The notes under the pieces were generated by a model, which did no database searches, had not been told where the DNA came from, and saw only the letters and a program-made list of their open reading frames with translations. DNA of 64,000 nucleotides, taken from the NCBI RefSeq assembly GCF_947179165.1, contig NC_077243.1, forward strand, positions 50,549,001 to 50,613,000, read 5' to 3'. Below are positions 1 to 12,700 of this stretch, piece after piece. Numbering within the stretch: the stretch's first letter is position 1; the number at the start of each line of letters is the position of its first letter. The translations under genes and the position numbers were made by a program. The stretch comes from Solanum dulcamara (Eukaryota > Streptophyta > Magnoliopsida > Solanales > Solanaceae).

Positions 1-90
1 ACTTTAAAACTCATTTCATGAACATAAATGCATATGAAACCATTAGAACACATGATTTGGGCTGATCGAACCATGAAAGGACTAAATACC

Positions 91-402
91 TCAACTAGGC
101 ACGAAAGGAAGAAGATGAGGATATTGGGACATCATATCTGCTTTGTCTTCCCATGAAGCTCCCTCAACCTCTTGGTTCCTCCATAACACCTTACCTGAAG
201 TTATTTCTTTGTTTCTCAACTTTCTAACTTTTCGGTCGAAGATCTGAATTGGAACATCCTCATATGAAAGACTCTCTTTAACTTCAATGTTGTCCAATGG
301 CATAATGGAGTTAGGATCACCAATAAATTTCCTCAACAAGGACTCGTGGAACATCGGATGTACTAATGTCAAATAAGAAGGCAAATTCAACTCATAATCC
401 AC
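91..402 (-). pseudogene. Gypsy integrase C-terminus with chromodomain-like tail
   Basis: The frame includes HPMFHESLLRKFIGDP, the conserved 'vFHvSlLRk' start of the gypsy tail, followed by [14 protein letters not shown], a chromodomain-type WR motif, and MMSQYPHLLP. The same tail is present in the plus-strand copy near 22470-22565, so both belong to one family. Host-like chromodomains of this kind target chromovirus integration; that role is family knowledge. Confidence 0.8.
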
Positions 403-665
403 CTTACAAATCCACCTTAAAATCTTCTATAGGCAAACATAGCAAGGACTTAGCTTCCCTCTCTTACCAAAATGCATCACACCCTTCATAGGTGAAATTT
501 TTTTAAGTAAACTCAATCATTAACCTCAAATTTAAGTTCCCTTTTTCTCACATCCGAATAGGACTTTTGTCAGCCTTAGGTTGTCTTCAATCTTTCTCTA
601 ATGAGTCTAACCTTTTCCATAGCCTCAAATACCAAGTCGGATCCTATTAAAGCAGCTTCACCTAC

Positions 666-1775
666 TTAAAACCAACTGATAGGGGATACACCGCCTACCA
701 TAAAAGCCTCAAATGGAGTCATCTCAATACTAGAATTATAACTATAATTACAATTAAACTCTATTAATGGCAAAAGATCATCCCAATTTCCTTTAAAATT
801 AATAACACATGCTCTCAACATATCCTTTAATGTCTGCATGGTTTGCTCATCCTGACCATCCATTTTTAGGTGAAAAGTTGTATTAAGCTTCATTTAAGTA
901 CCAAGACCCTTTTGAATGGATCTCCAAAAATAATATGTAAACTGAGTACCTCGATCCAAAATTATAGACAATGGAACAGCATGTAGCTTAACCAATTCTC
1001 GGATATACAATCTAGCATAGTCCTCAGCTGAATATGAAGTCTTAACGAAAAGAAAATAAGCCGACTTGGTTATTCAGTCAACAATCACCCAAATAGAGTC
1101 ATGTTGCCTACGAGTACGAGGCAAACCAGTAACAAAGTCCATATTCAAGGCTTCCCACTTTTAAGTAGGAATCTCAATGTCTTGAACCAAACTTTTTGGT
1201 TTTAGGTGCTCAACTTTCACTTTTTGATAATTAGGACACTTAGCCATGAATTCTGCAATATCCTTTTTCATACCATTCCACCAATACACTACCCTCAAAT
1301 CTTGATACATCTTTGTGGAACTAGGATGAATAAAATACTGCAAACTATGAGCTTCAAAAAATATCATATCTTTCAAGCCTTCAACATTCGGAATACACAA
1401 TCGGCCTTGATATATCAAAATACCATATCCCCCTTGGGAGAAAGCCTCGATGGCTTTTTCGGCAACCACTTTCTTAAATTCAACCAAAGAGGGATCACTA
1501 TCTTGCTTTGTCTTTACATCCACCACAAAATATGATTCGGAAACATTTTGTACAATAAAACCACCACTCTCGGAATCAACCAATCGAAAACTCAAATAGG
1601 CTAATCTATGCACATCCCGAACTAGCTCTTTCTTCTCATCCTCAATATGAGAAACAATGTCCATGGACAACCTACTAAGAGCATTAGCAACCATATTTGT
1701 CTTACCCAGATGGTATAGTACACTCATATCATAATCTTTCAGCAACTCAAGCCGTCTCCTTTGTTGAAGGTTCAA
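666..1775 (-). pseudogene. Gypsy RNase H end and integrase core, broken
   Basis: 1775-1161 carries the end of RNase H (KTNMVANALSR) and the integrase zinc-binding region (EAHSLQYFIHPSSTKMYQDL, then YWWNGMKKDIAEFMAKC). The second zinc Cys is replaced by Tyr in CPNYQ. Frame-broken integrase catalytic sequence continues through 1160-900, and 893-666 holds its C-terminal part (ACVINFKGNWDDLLPLIEFN). Confidence 0.82.
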
Positions 1776-1988
1776 GTCTTTTTAAGTGAACACATATTAT
1801 AAAATCTTGTGATCGATAAAAACATCCACATAAAAACCATACAAGTAGTGTCACCACAATTTCAAAGCAAATACCACCAACACTAACTCCAAGATATGAG
1901 TTGGGTAATTTTTCTCATGTGCCTTCAGTTGCCTTGAAGCATAAGCTATCACCTTATTATTTTGCATTAGAACACAACCAAGACCAAC

Positions 1989-3122
1989 TCATGAATCATC
2001 ACAATACACAATGAACCCATCCAAACCTTTCGATAATATCAACACTGGAGCGGAGGTAAGCCTATCCTTCAATTCTTGGAAGCTTTTCTCACATGCCTTA
2101 GACCATTGGAACTTTACCTTCTTTTGAGTCAAAGTAGTCAAGGGTGATGCAATGGAAGAGAAACCTTCCACAAACTATCTATAATAATTGGCTAAGCCCA
2201 AGAAACTCTAAATATCGTAAGGAGACAACGATTTAGGCCAATTCTTAACCGCTTCGGTCTTCTTTGGATCAACCATAATTTCTTCTCCAGAAATAATATG
2301 ACCAAGGAAACAAATTGACCTTAACCAAAATTCACATTTGCTAAACTTTGCAATAATTGACGGTCCTTGAGAATTTGCAACACAATCCTCAAATAATCTG
2401 CGTGCTCTTTCTTATTTTGAGAATAGATCAAAATATCATCAATGAAGACAATCACAAATATATCCAAGTATTGCTTGAATACCATGTTCATCAAGTCCAT
2501 AAAAGCTGCAGGGGTATTCGTTAGTCCAAAAGACATAACCAAAAACTCAAAGTGACTATACCAAGTTCTAAAATCCATCTTCGCAATGTCACATTCCCTT
2601 ATTCGGAGTTGATGATAACCTGATTGAAGATCAATCTTTAAAAAGTAGCTTGCTCCTTGAAGTTGATCGAACAAGTCTTCAATCCTTAGAATAAGATACT
2701 TATTCTTAACTATGACTTTGTTCAATTGTCGATAATTAATACACATACAAAGAGAACCATTCTTCTTCCGACAAAGAGAACCAGAGCACTTCATGGAGAG
2801 ATACTTGGTCTAATGAAACTCTTATCTAGCAAATTCTTCAACTGATCCTTTAACTCTTTTAATTCTGCCGGAGCCATGCAGTAGGAGAAATAGAGATAGG
2901 CTGAGTATGGGGAAGGAGATCGATACTGAAGTCTATATCCCTTTTGAGAAAAATACCTGGGAGATCTTTGGGGAAAACTTTTGGAAACTCATTAACAACT
3001 GAAACTGACTCAATAGTAGGAGTTTTGGAATTAGTATCTCTAACCCGAACTAGATGATAAATGCAACCTTTGGAAATCATTTTCCGATCTTTAAAACATG
3101 AGAAGAATTGACCCTTAACCAC
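1989..3122 (-). pseudogene. Gypsy reverse transcriptase and RNase H start, broken
   Basis: 2794-2321 holds the RT palm: [10 protein letters not shown], then [12 protein letters not shown] and [10 protein letters not shown] (the FxDD active-site box is intact). 3122-2859 carries the protease-RT linker with [13 protein letters not shown]. 2171-1989 has the RNase H connection domain ([20 protein letters not shown]). Stops and frameshifts separate the blocks. Confidence 0.85.
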
Positions 3123-3301
3123 TGAATTACTACATTTTCATTCTAGGACTGGCACATTTGAAAACTAAAACTTAACCACACGGGTTCTACAACATATATA
3201 GGCATAACATGCATGAAGCCAATCTATATCGAGAATAACATCAAAGTCGGTCATATCAAGCTCTACAAGATCAATGGAGGTGACCTTATAAAAAATTAAA
3301 A

Positions 3302-4214
3302 CTAGACAATTTTTATAGACTCTTTTAGCCACAATTGAATCACTAATGGGGTATAGACCGAAAAAGGCTCTAGCAAGATCTCGAGACTAACAATAAATAT
3401 TATAGCAAGATAAGGAGTAACAAATGATAGAGTCGCACTCGGATCTAATAATGCATAAAAATCTAAGTCAAAGACTTTCAACATACCAGTCACAACATCG
3501 GGGGAATCCTCTAACTCCTAACAAGTTTAGAGGGCATAAAATTTGTCTTGGCGCTGACTTCCACCTGAAGTAGTAGCACGCTGATCCAGATGACCGATAG
3601 CCTGAGTCTGAACTTGGGGTCTATCCCCACTTCTACAATCCCTTGTATTATGACCAGGATTTCCACACTTGTAGCACACATCTAATCCCGCTAAGCACTC
3701 TTCCTTATGATTTTTCCCACATTTCTTACATGGAGGAATAACTTGACCACCCGGAGCTCCACCTTGTACCTCGGGATTTGGCACCTTGTCCTTCTCAAAT
3801 TTTGGAGCTGGAGTATTTGAAGAACCTTGACCTTGAAACTTTTGGCCTTATCAGAAATGACTATCTCCACCTCCGGATTTGTTGTGAGAAAACCAACCTT
3901 CATACCGATCCCTTTTAGACTCCCTTGCACTCATCTCCTTAAGATTTTCTCCTTCAATTTGTTCCGCATAAGTCATGAGTCTAGAGATGTCCATCTCCTT
4001 GATAAGCATATCGATTCAGCATTCTTTCATAACCAAGTCTGATACTCTAGAAATAAACTTTCTCATTCAGGCACGGGAGTCGGCTATCAAGGATAGAGCA
4101 TACTTGGACAACTTTGTGAATTTGAGGGCATACTCCCGTACACTCATGTTTCCTTTCTTGAGGTTGATAAATTACAACACCTTCGCTTCCCTTAACTCAA
4201 ATGGGAAGAAATGA
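3302..4214 (-). pseudogene. Gypsy gag with CCHC zinc knuckle and protease remnant
   Basis: A CYKCGNPGHNTRDC zinc knuckle lies within 3784-3527, preceded by a second Cys-rich piece (CKKCGKNHKEEC). The protease segment near 3440 reads LLDPSATLSFV where family members have D-(S/T)-G, so the catalytic motif is damaged. The gag capsid tail (MSVREYALKFTKLSKYA) is recognisable on the minus strand around 4150-4100. Confidence 0.8.
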
Positions 4215-4235
4215 TCAAGAAATGCATTTGTAAAG

Positions 4236-5426
4236 AACTGTTTGAAAGCATTTGTTTTGCACCTTTACTATCATGTATTGTTTTCCAAAATAAAAGTAAG
4301 TTTTTCAAATAATTATGTTATCCCTTTAAGAAGAGTTTTTAGGGAATATTTAATATTCCAAATGCATTATTTTCACAGTAAAGCATGATTAGTTTTAAAG
4401 AAAGCATAAACAGTTTTATAAAGAAGTTTCAGTTAGTTAAAGAGAAAGTTTAATATGATTACAAAGAAGTACTTTTGATTATTAACTCAATACAGATAGT
4501 AATATGAGCTTTATTACATGTTTTTGGAATGGTATTGAGTATCGATTTTGGCAAGGTAATCGAAACCCCATAAGATGCGCTGCTAGCGTAGGATAGAATC
4601 GTGTCGTTGATTCAAGCAACTCCTCAAATGGACCCTAGTAAGGGCTTAGATATTGATCCATAAATTCAGTTCGTCCTTTACCCTAGCAAAGTATTGGATG
4701 GCTCTACTAATGTGGTCAAGACATTGTATCATCAAGATGCTCATAGTAATGGTTGTCCATTAAAGAACTCCCCAGGAAAAGTAAAGTATACTATTTTTTG
4801 TATTTTATATTATCGCATTATCTCAACTGTAAAGCTTTACTATTTTTATTACACATATATGTTTTACTTTCAGTTGAGTTACTTTCAATTTCCTTTCAGC
4901 ATACATATTCAGTATAGCCCATTGTTTCATTCATCCATATTATATACCGTACATTCTATGTACCGACATCATTCGACGTTGCATATTTTAATGATGTAGA
5001 TACAGGTGTTCAGGATTGACATCAGGTGCTTCGTTGAAATCTTCATTCCATCAGCTTTTGGTGAGACGTCATTGCTTTCAGAGGGCTTCGATTATTTATG
5101 TCTTAAGTTTTAGTGGAATTTTAATGCCTTATTGAGGTAGTCGTACGTCTTGTCCCAACGCCTATCTTTAGTTAGTAGAGGCTTCATAGACAGGATAATG
5201 AATCAGTTAAGTTTGATATTTCAGATGTTTTAAACTTTATTATCTATACTGAGATTTATTTCAGACTTTGCATGAGGTATCTTTAATAATTTTAAATGCT
5301 CGTTTTTATAAAGCTTTCATATATATAGTTAGTCTTTTGCTCAGTAGTCAACCAAGCCAGGGGTTCACTTGATACCAACAATAGTTTTCGAGTGTCAGCC
5401 ATACCTAGGAGGCTTGGGGTGTGACA
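4236..5426 (+). repeat. LTR-derived fragment, plus-oriented
   Basis: No gene. The stretch resembles the 3' two thirds of a long gypsy-type LTR: pyrimidine-rich sequence, a 'tgtaccgac...' block at 4960, GATGCAGATACAGG-like text at 4990-5010, and a possible CA terminus in GGTGTGACA at 5418-5426. It interrupts the gag of the minus-strand element. Borders were judged by eye. Confidence 0.45.
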
Positions 5427-5760
5427 ACCAACTAGTGGTACCAACAGCTTCTTGCAAAGTCCCAACAGACTCCACTTGGGTGCTCGGGATTGGTAGTGAT
5501 ACCCATGCACACAAATGAACTATGTTATCCCACCAAATTCGACATTTTAGACTCAATGGAGAAGTCGAAACTTCCATTGAAGGTCATCTCAACAAGAAGT
5601 GGGTCCCACACCCAAGGATCTTCTTTAGCCATAAGCCATAAGATTGCTCGAAATGAGTCTAAAAGCCTCGGAACCCTAACCAGGGGTTCTTCTAAACCAA
5701 AGTCGATGTTCCGGAGCTAACAAAATCGTTAAAATTACATTATGAGGTCCTTTTTTAAAA
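5427..5760. repeat. Second LTR-like fragment next to the first
   Basis: Contains the phrases typical of gypsy LTR leaders in this window (AGTGGGTCCCACACCC, TTCCGGAGCTAAC). No open frame of substance. Orientation and borders are uncertain. Confidence 0.35.
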
Positions 5761-6704
5761 GTTTTGACCAAAGCCAACCATTCGAACTTCAAAAGCTCCA
5801 AAATACATAAACTTGTACAAAATCAAACGAACAATCAGGTGATCGAACTATCAATCCAGTAAGTCATAAATGACTTAGACCGTTATAGGAAAGCTCTAAA
5901 CGCCAAAAATACACAAAATATGGAAAATATTACCTAATGGGTGATTACATTATTATGGTTGAAACAGGTGGGGATCCCCAAAAGCAATAACTATTGATAT
6001 CCAATGAAATATGCCCACTTTTCCACGATTGTATCTATAAAATCTTCACTTGATTACACACAATTTAATGATTAATCTCTATAAATACGATTATTCATCA
6101 CCGCTCGGTCACTACTCTTCATAAATTCAAATCACCTAAAGAAGAGAATCAATAAGAAACTGTTTCTCTTTTATTTGATCAATTATGTTTCTTTAATTAT
6201 CTGCATTTTTATTCATATTACTTTGTTCTCACTCTATACACACTATCGATGGATTAATATTATATGGATTGATTACTTTGCTTGTGACCTTATTCTGAAT
6301 AATTTAACTGATTAACTTAATTAAAAAAAACTTAGGCTTAACAATGAAAATCATTGATAATATTTACCCTTTTGAGTATATAAAAATCTAATTTTAGTTG
6401 AGGTTGTGTCAAAAGCATAATTCACTTTTTGGGTCATGATGAGAAATGAAGAAGAGATATAGAGCTAAAAAGTATAAAATAAGTTATAAATTTCTAATAT
6501 CGGGGAGGAAAAAACAACTTCTTATACTTAACTTAATAAAGCATGCATATGGGAGATCGAGGCGAGTCGTAAGGGATAGTTTAGACCATTATTTAAGATG
6601 CATAGATCCTATATATAGTATTAACTAGACAAAACGCTAATTGCGTGAATCCAGTGGACCAATTCCCAACTGTATGCCTTGAAAATCAAATTAACTGAAT
6701 TCAA
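5761..6704. other. 3' flank of the amidase gene, no gene recognised
   Basis: AT-rich. Includes the perfect palindrome TGGGGATCCCCA at 5969-5980 and a TATA-like TATAAATA at 6080-6087. The 60-codon frame at 6446-6628 has no recognisable content. Part of this must be the 3' UTR of the amidase, but I cannot identify a poly(A) signal with confidence. Confidence 0.4.
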
Positions 6705-6764
6705 TTAGTTGCCCAACAGATCCCAGAAAACCTCTGGTTTTTTGTATTCTGAAATACATAATGC
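6705..6764 (-). CDS. Amidase terminal exon 15 with stop
   Basis: Acceptor TTTTTCAG; 19 codons plus TAA at 6707-6705. It encodes [19 protein letters not shown]. Plant FAAHs end with a similar (Y/F)KKP.VF(Y/W)D(I/L)L sequence, so the stop is at the expected place and the C-terminus looks intact. Confidence 0.92.
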   Translation of the reverse strand, partial: ALCISEYKKPEVFWDLLGN

Positions 6765-9700
6765 CTGAAAAACAAGATAAAAAGGATATGATATGACCAA
6801 TAAATTAAATCAGAACTAGATGAAGAAAAAAAATAAAAAGGAGTGACAACTGAAATTGAATATTAAAAATGAGGGGAAAAAAATACTTACGCAAGTTAGT
6901 TAAAAGAAGAATAAATTAAATATGATGAGGGATTCAAATGTTCACTTACTTGCATGGCAAAAGCTAGATGAATCAATAAGGATTCATCCCATGGCTTCCC
7001 AATAAATTGAAGACCAATAGGCAAATTGTACTTATCATACCCAACCTACCCAAAAACAAAAACATCAATGAATATTAATAGTTAATTTAAATCAAATAAT
7101 TAATTTAATTTTAATAGTTAAAAATTAAATCAAGACAAAGTGATAAATGTGTGCATCCAAAACATATCTTGCATTCGCATAAATAAATTCTAATCATTTG
7201 AAAATTTTCAATAATTAATGAATTAAGTCCCTAATCAAAAAGAAAAAAAGAAAAAAAAAAGTAGAAATTGAAGAGCATACTGGTATAGTAATAGCAGGCA
7301 ATCCCAAAAAGTTTCCTGCTATCTGGTATCGAACTAGTGCAGCTGAAACAATGAGGCATATATAATCAAGTTTTTTGCTAAAACAACTTGACAATAACAA
7401 AGGGCAGGCACAAATGATAACTATTTATGAATAATACAGAAAATTTTAATCAATAATTAAAGTTACATTTTATATAAGTAGAGTTCTTGTGACCCCTCTA
7501 AACTTGATAAGTTTTAGTGGATACACGTGTAAATTATTTTGATCTTGATTATCCCTTTGAACTTGGTAGTTTAATAGTAAGACAAAAGAGTATGAATATA
7601 CTCTCTTTTTGGCGCACATAATTTCCATAACTTTTTGGTTCTACATCTATCTTGTCTGTTGATGTTTTTATTCTCTTTTCATTTCCTAGACCAAGATTGA
7701 ATCTCCTATTTATTTGTTCTCTTCAATTTGCTTCTTTTTTATAATTATTTTTTTCTTTTATCCTTCTTTCTAGTCAAAACTTTTTCATGTTTAAACCTTT
7801 TTTTTCCTCTCACAATCATTTAACTTTTTTCGCTAAGTAATTTGTCTTCCTTGTTTTATGTATGATTTTGATATGATAGCCAATATATAAGCATAATTTC
7901 AATTATTTTTATTGAAAATCCAATGACATACATTTTTATTTTTTCTATGATATAAAGGTGTGAAGAAGTGGAATGATCAACGTATTATGGTCATTTTTTA
8001 AAAAAACTGCATTGCTTATACTTATGCTTTAAGCTTCAAAGCTTGGCCACAAATTCTGAATAACAAAAAATTCAAGTCCTTTTTTCAATAATATGTCAAT
8101 CGTGTCCCAAGTGATGTAATATCTCAAATGGACCCACATTTTTCCACTGCAGCTCTCCTTAAATGCTTGTGTCAGTATTCATCCCTTTTCATGGGGTGAA
8201 ATTTTTTGTATTGTTTATTTAAATGTGCGCAAAAAAAAGATAGAATTAATTTTATTTGCACATTTAAATACCTAAATAATAATTATTGTAATAGAATAAC
8301 AAACAAAGATATTATCAATATTTGGAAGGTATTCAATTGCACATTGAAAATTTTCATATATTTAGAGATAATTTAAAGTATAAATTAGCATCTATAGAAA
8401 GTATTTATAAAAAATGAGATTTGTAATTCAAAAATAAGGCAGATTATACATTACAATAAATAAAACTTAGTAGCGTAACTTTTTTTACACTAAAAATATA
8501 TATGAAAAGCTCATTTAGTATGTATTGTTTCTACTTAATTAATTTTTCATGAGTAATTTTCAGTTATTAATAAATTGTCTTAGAATTTATCTTTTATAAT
8601 TTTTAGATCATTTTAGTATGAAAATTAACATATGATATATCTCTATATAAAAATTAAGTACTTCATAGAATTACTATAATTGATTTCACATCAATTTTTG
8701 TTAATATCTTTTGGTTTTCTTTATTGGAGTAGTACATTGTTTCATTATGTATGCAAACTCGTTTAGAAACTTTATTTACTGATTGTACTTAATTATTTTC
8801 TTGATTTTGTTGTGCATAAGAGTCCGTTTGGATTGGCTTACAAGTTGTTGATAAGCTGTTTTCAGTTTTTTGAATGTTTGATTGATCAACTTAAAGTCAT
8901 TTTATGTTTAAAATAAGTCCAAAAAAATAATTGAGGCTACCCAACTTTTTTTTTTACTTATAATTGTTTTAAATAAGTTGAGTCAAAACAGATACTAAGA
9001 AAAGAAGTAAAGCAAGAGTTTTTTAAATCTTTTATCAATTTATAAAGAATAATGTAGTTCGTTCTAACTTTCATCAAGTAGGTAATTATTTTCACTGATT
9101 AAACACTAGCAATATAAATTTACGTGTATTAAAGATTATTTTACTGATAGGTTGATACACTGTTTGCTTCGTCTAATTCTATAAAATTTGTTAATATTAA
9201 TGACATGTATCGTTGTAATCTATTTTTTTATGGAATTTTCAGATACACTATGAGAAGAATACCATTGAAATTAATTATTTAATTTGATGTATTTTTTTAA
9301 TTAAAATTAATTTGATGTATGTTTCATACATAATATTTAAATGAGAGTCAAAACACATAAGGAGTCATTTGATACGAGGTATAAGAGGAGATAATATATG
9401 TATTAACTTAGATATTATTTAATCCCTTATTTGGTAATGTTTTCTATTTATGTATAACTAATACATGTTATATATATATAGTAAATCACGACATTAACAA
9501 GACAGGGGTACGTACAATGTAGAATTATCAATCTTCAACTCTATTTCAATTCCAACACACCCTATTTTGTACTATTTTTATTCATTTAATACTACGAACT
9601 AAATAATTGATAAGAAATAATGGAAGCATAACTAATCTCAATATTACCAATTCCAATAATACGAAAATACTATATTTACTTCTATTCTTATACACCCTAT

Positions 9701-12700
9701 CAAACAAACTCAGAATGTTTTAATGTTAATTGTGGTAACATAGAAAAGTTATGAGTTATTGTTTAATTTTATAAAAATAGAAAAGATAATTTATTATGAA
9801 TTGTGATCCCCATTATATTTTCTATCATGCTTAGCTGAAAATATTAGTGATCAATTTATTTTTTACAAAAATAAAAATAAAAATTGAACAGTTATAATAT
9901 TAAGATTACAATATTGGGCCCATAAATAGATCTTTTCACATCTAGTAATAAATAAAATTTTCAATTTATGTTTGGTCTTGCACAAGTCTTGCAATTTAGT
10001 TCATTGTTAACAAAAATATGAAAATAACAAGGGAAAACAAAACATGAATATAACGATTTTATTGGACTTAATAAATTTTGATGATGGACAAAGCGAATTG
10101 GGCCGAACTAAATGGATTGTACTAAATTAGAGCATGAAGCAAGTGAAAAAAAAACACCTAAATAAGTGACATGGTCCAATTTTGAATCCAATCAAGACAA
10201 GACTACTGAAGAAAGGAGGACTCTGATGAAGCATAGAAGTACGAGATAAGTTGTACTCAGAGTTGAATTCCAAAGATCACAACTACAACTACGATCTTAT
10301 TGTTCGGTCTTTGTGACCAACAGACATTCTATCATGTTCAAATGCATATGTGAAGATCTCTTATTGAAATAAAGTTACCCACTTACACTAAGAGCTAAAT
10401 GAAGAACTCAAATAAATAAGCAAGAGCTTATTTGATAAAGGTTTTTGACATATTATTCAAGTGCTGCCTCATACAAAGAATCAAATTGAGGAACATGTTT
10501 CATGCTTAGGTGTTTTACTGTCTTTAGGTAAAGAATTTTTATGTTAGAGTTGTGATCGAGTTGTACCTATTTCAGCTTTCCTAGAAGCAATTGCTTAGAT
10601 ATAAACAGTAGAGGAATTTATCTTCAAGTTAATGGAAACTTGAAAGTGACACAACAATTTATGTAGGTTGTTGTAGAAGGAATTAGAGTTGGTTCCTACA
10701 TTTCAATTCTTGTAACCTGTATTATGTTGAGACTCACTTGTTGCAGTGAATTTGAGATAAATCTTATAAAGGTGTAGGTCATAGTTTTTTTACCCTTGCA
10801 AGTCGGGTGTTTTTCATATAAAAATATTATGTTATTACTTTACTACACTTATAATTCTACAAGTTAGTAGTACGGAACATATAAAGTTACCCGGTCCATC
10901 ACTTAGGCATAAATCATGCATAACCCAATACACCTCCTTTCTGTTATTAGGATGAGCACAATATCAATTAATATCATAGTGGGTTATCTTTGAAAGGCAA
11001 ACACCTTAAGAAAATATGAAGATGAGTGGTGCAACTCTAATTAGACACTGTGATGATCAATCCACGACTATGCCTCCATTTCTCAAAGGAAAATACTTCA
11101 TCTGGTGGAAAGCTCTCATGAAAGACTTCTTGTAAGTTGAAGACTATGAACTATGGGATAGGGTTACTGATGGACCAAATATGCCCATGAAGAAAGACAC
11201 GGAAGAAAATGATGTATGAAAAGAAAGAATTGAATTCACTCTTGAGGATCTTATTGCACTTGAGAAAAATACCAAGGCCAAAAATATTTTTGTATGTGGT
11301 CTAGGACCAAATGAAAGCAAAACAAATTTATAGCTACACTACAGCTAAGCATATTTGGGATGCACTAGTGAATGCTCGTGATGAACCAGTCAAATAAGAA
11401 GTCCAGAGTTGTGATGATATTTACTGAGTATGAGACATTCAAAAAGAAGCTGGTGAATCAATGAAAGACATGATCACTAGACTGACATCCATTGTTCATG
11501 AGTTAGTGTCTCTCGGAAAGACGATCACCACGGAGGATTTAGTTAACAAAATGTTAATAACTCTTTGATATGTGAAATTAATTGTCATCAGGAAAATCAA
11601 AGATTTAGCAACCATGGCGCTGGATAAACTAAATAGAAACCTAAAAAAACTTATGAAATGAATATGAAAAACTTCAAGATAGATGAAAAAAAAAGTATCT
11701 AGATCTAAAATCCAGATGCAGTGATGGTTCTGATCTTTATGATGATGAAATGGCATTCATCACAAGAAACTAAAAGAGGTTTCTAAAGAAAGGTAAATGA
11801 CAAGGAAAAAAGGTTCAAATTGGCATACATAAGTTCTCTAAAACAAAAAAATTGATCACATGATAAAGAACTGCCCATTCTGGAAAATTGAATGTTTTCT
11901 CAAGGCATATGACTGGGGATAAATAAAACTTTATTTCACTAAGCTTCATGAAAGGAAACAATGTGGCCTTTGAAAATGATAAATAGTATAGGTAAGATTG
12001 GAAAATCAGGGGAGCAAGCACTATAAGAAGTATAACATATAGATGATTAAAGAAAAAATTGCTTAGTGTATCCTAGATGTGTGATAAGGGGGAACAAGGT
12101 AACATTTACTTCTACAGGTGGCTAAATCAAAAAGCTTGACACCGGAGAAAGTATGTTAACTGTCAAAAGGTATAAAATGAATATAGAGAAAACATAATAG
12201 GAATTCATGTTCTATGTTATTATATTCACGCCCCTATAAAACTCATGTGTTATGTCATTCTATGATCTATGATCTCATGTTCCATGTTATGTCCTCCATG
12301 TCTAAATAAAATCATGATACGTTATGTCCATGTAAAGTCCAAATGTATCATGTTACTTGTTTTCACGGTTACCTTCCTCTATGAAATTTCCAAATCCCTT
12401 ACGATTATGATGAACTTGATAGGAGATGAAGATATAGACTATTCGGTGCGTTGTAAGGCTTATGATAAGGTTATATCTATCCATTTAAGAGTTCCCAATA
12501 TCCCATGTTAAGCATTCAAGAATGAATGACCATAACAGGGAGATAGGGTAAGACCTCGTATGTTCAGACTATGCATTGGACCATTCATCACCCAAAATTT
12601 GATTAGCAAAAGGCTTATGTATTGAAATATACAGAGATGTAACCACATCTCGCTCATGCATGCCGCATCTCATTTCGCACAACAATCACTCTTGCTAGAC

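Larger units (their letters stand above)
1..4235 (-). mobile_element. Ty3/gypsy (chromovirus-type) retrotransposon remnant, gag to chromodomain
   Basis: Reading leftward: gag C-terminal half (4214-3690), CCHC zinc knuckle, aspartic-protease remnant, reverse transcriptase, RNase H, integrase and a chromodomain-like tail ending near 91. The order is gag-PR-RT-RH-IN, which defines Ty3/gypsy. The reading frame is broken by many stops and frameshifts, so it is inactive. No LTR is visible on the left because the window cuts the 3' end. On the right, gag is truncated near 4235 by an unrelated LTR fragment. Confidence 0.88.
7343..10019. other. AT-rich intron sequence with MITE-like units
   Basis: Left part of the 26.4 kb intron 12 (exons 12-13). 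Very AT-rich and without coding capacity. Two short units with imperfect terminal inverted repeats are listed separately; the remainder shows nothing I recognise. Confidence 0.5.

Noticed and set aside
1206..1535. 109-codon plus-strand frame
   Set aside because: Exact shadow of the minus-strand integrase frame at 1161-1775.
5900..6100. Geminivirus-like origin (AATATTACC near 5930, GGGGATCCCC palindrome, TATA box)
   Set aside because: The nonanucleotide is not exact, it is not in a hairpin loop, and no Rep-like coding sequence is nearby; AT-rich DNA yields such matches by chance.
6446..6628. Small basic protein frame (60 codons, MKKRYRAKKYK...)
   Set aside because: AT-rich, no family features, lies in the 3' flank of the amidase; codon use looks random.
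12269..12511. 80-codon plus-strand frame
   Set aside because: No recognisable motif; the context is LTR-like repeat sequence.
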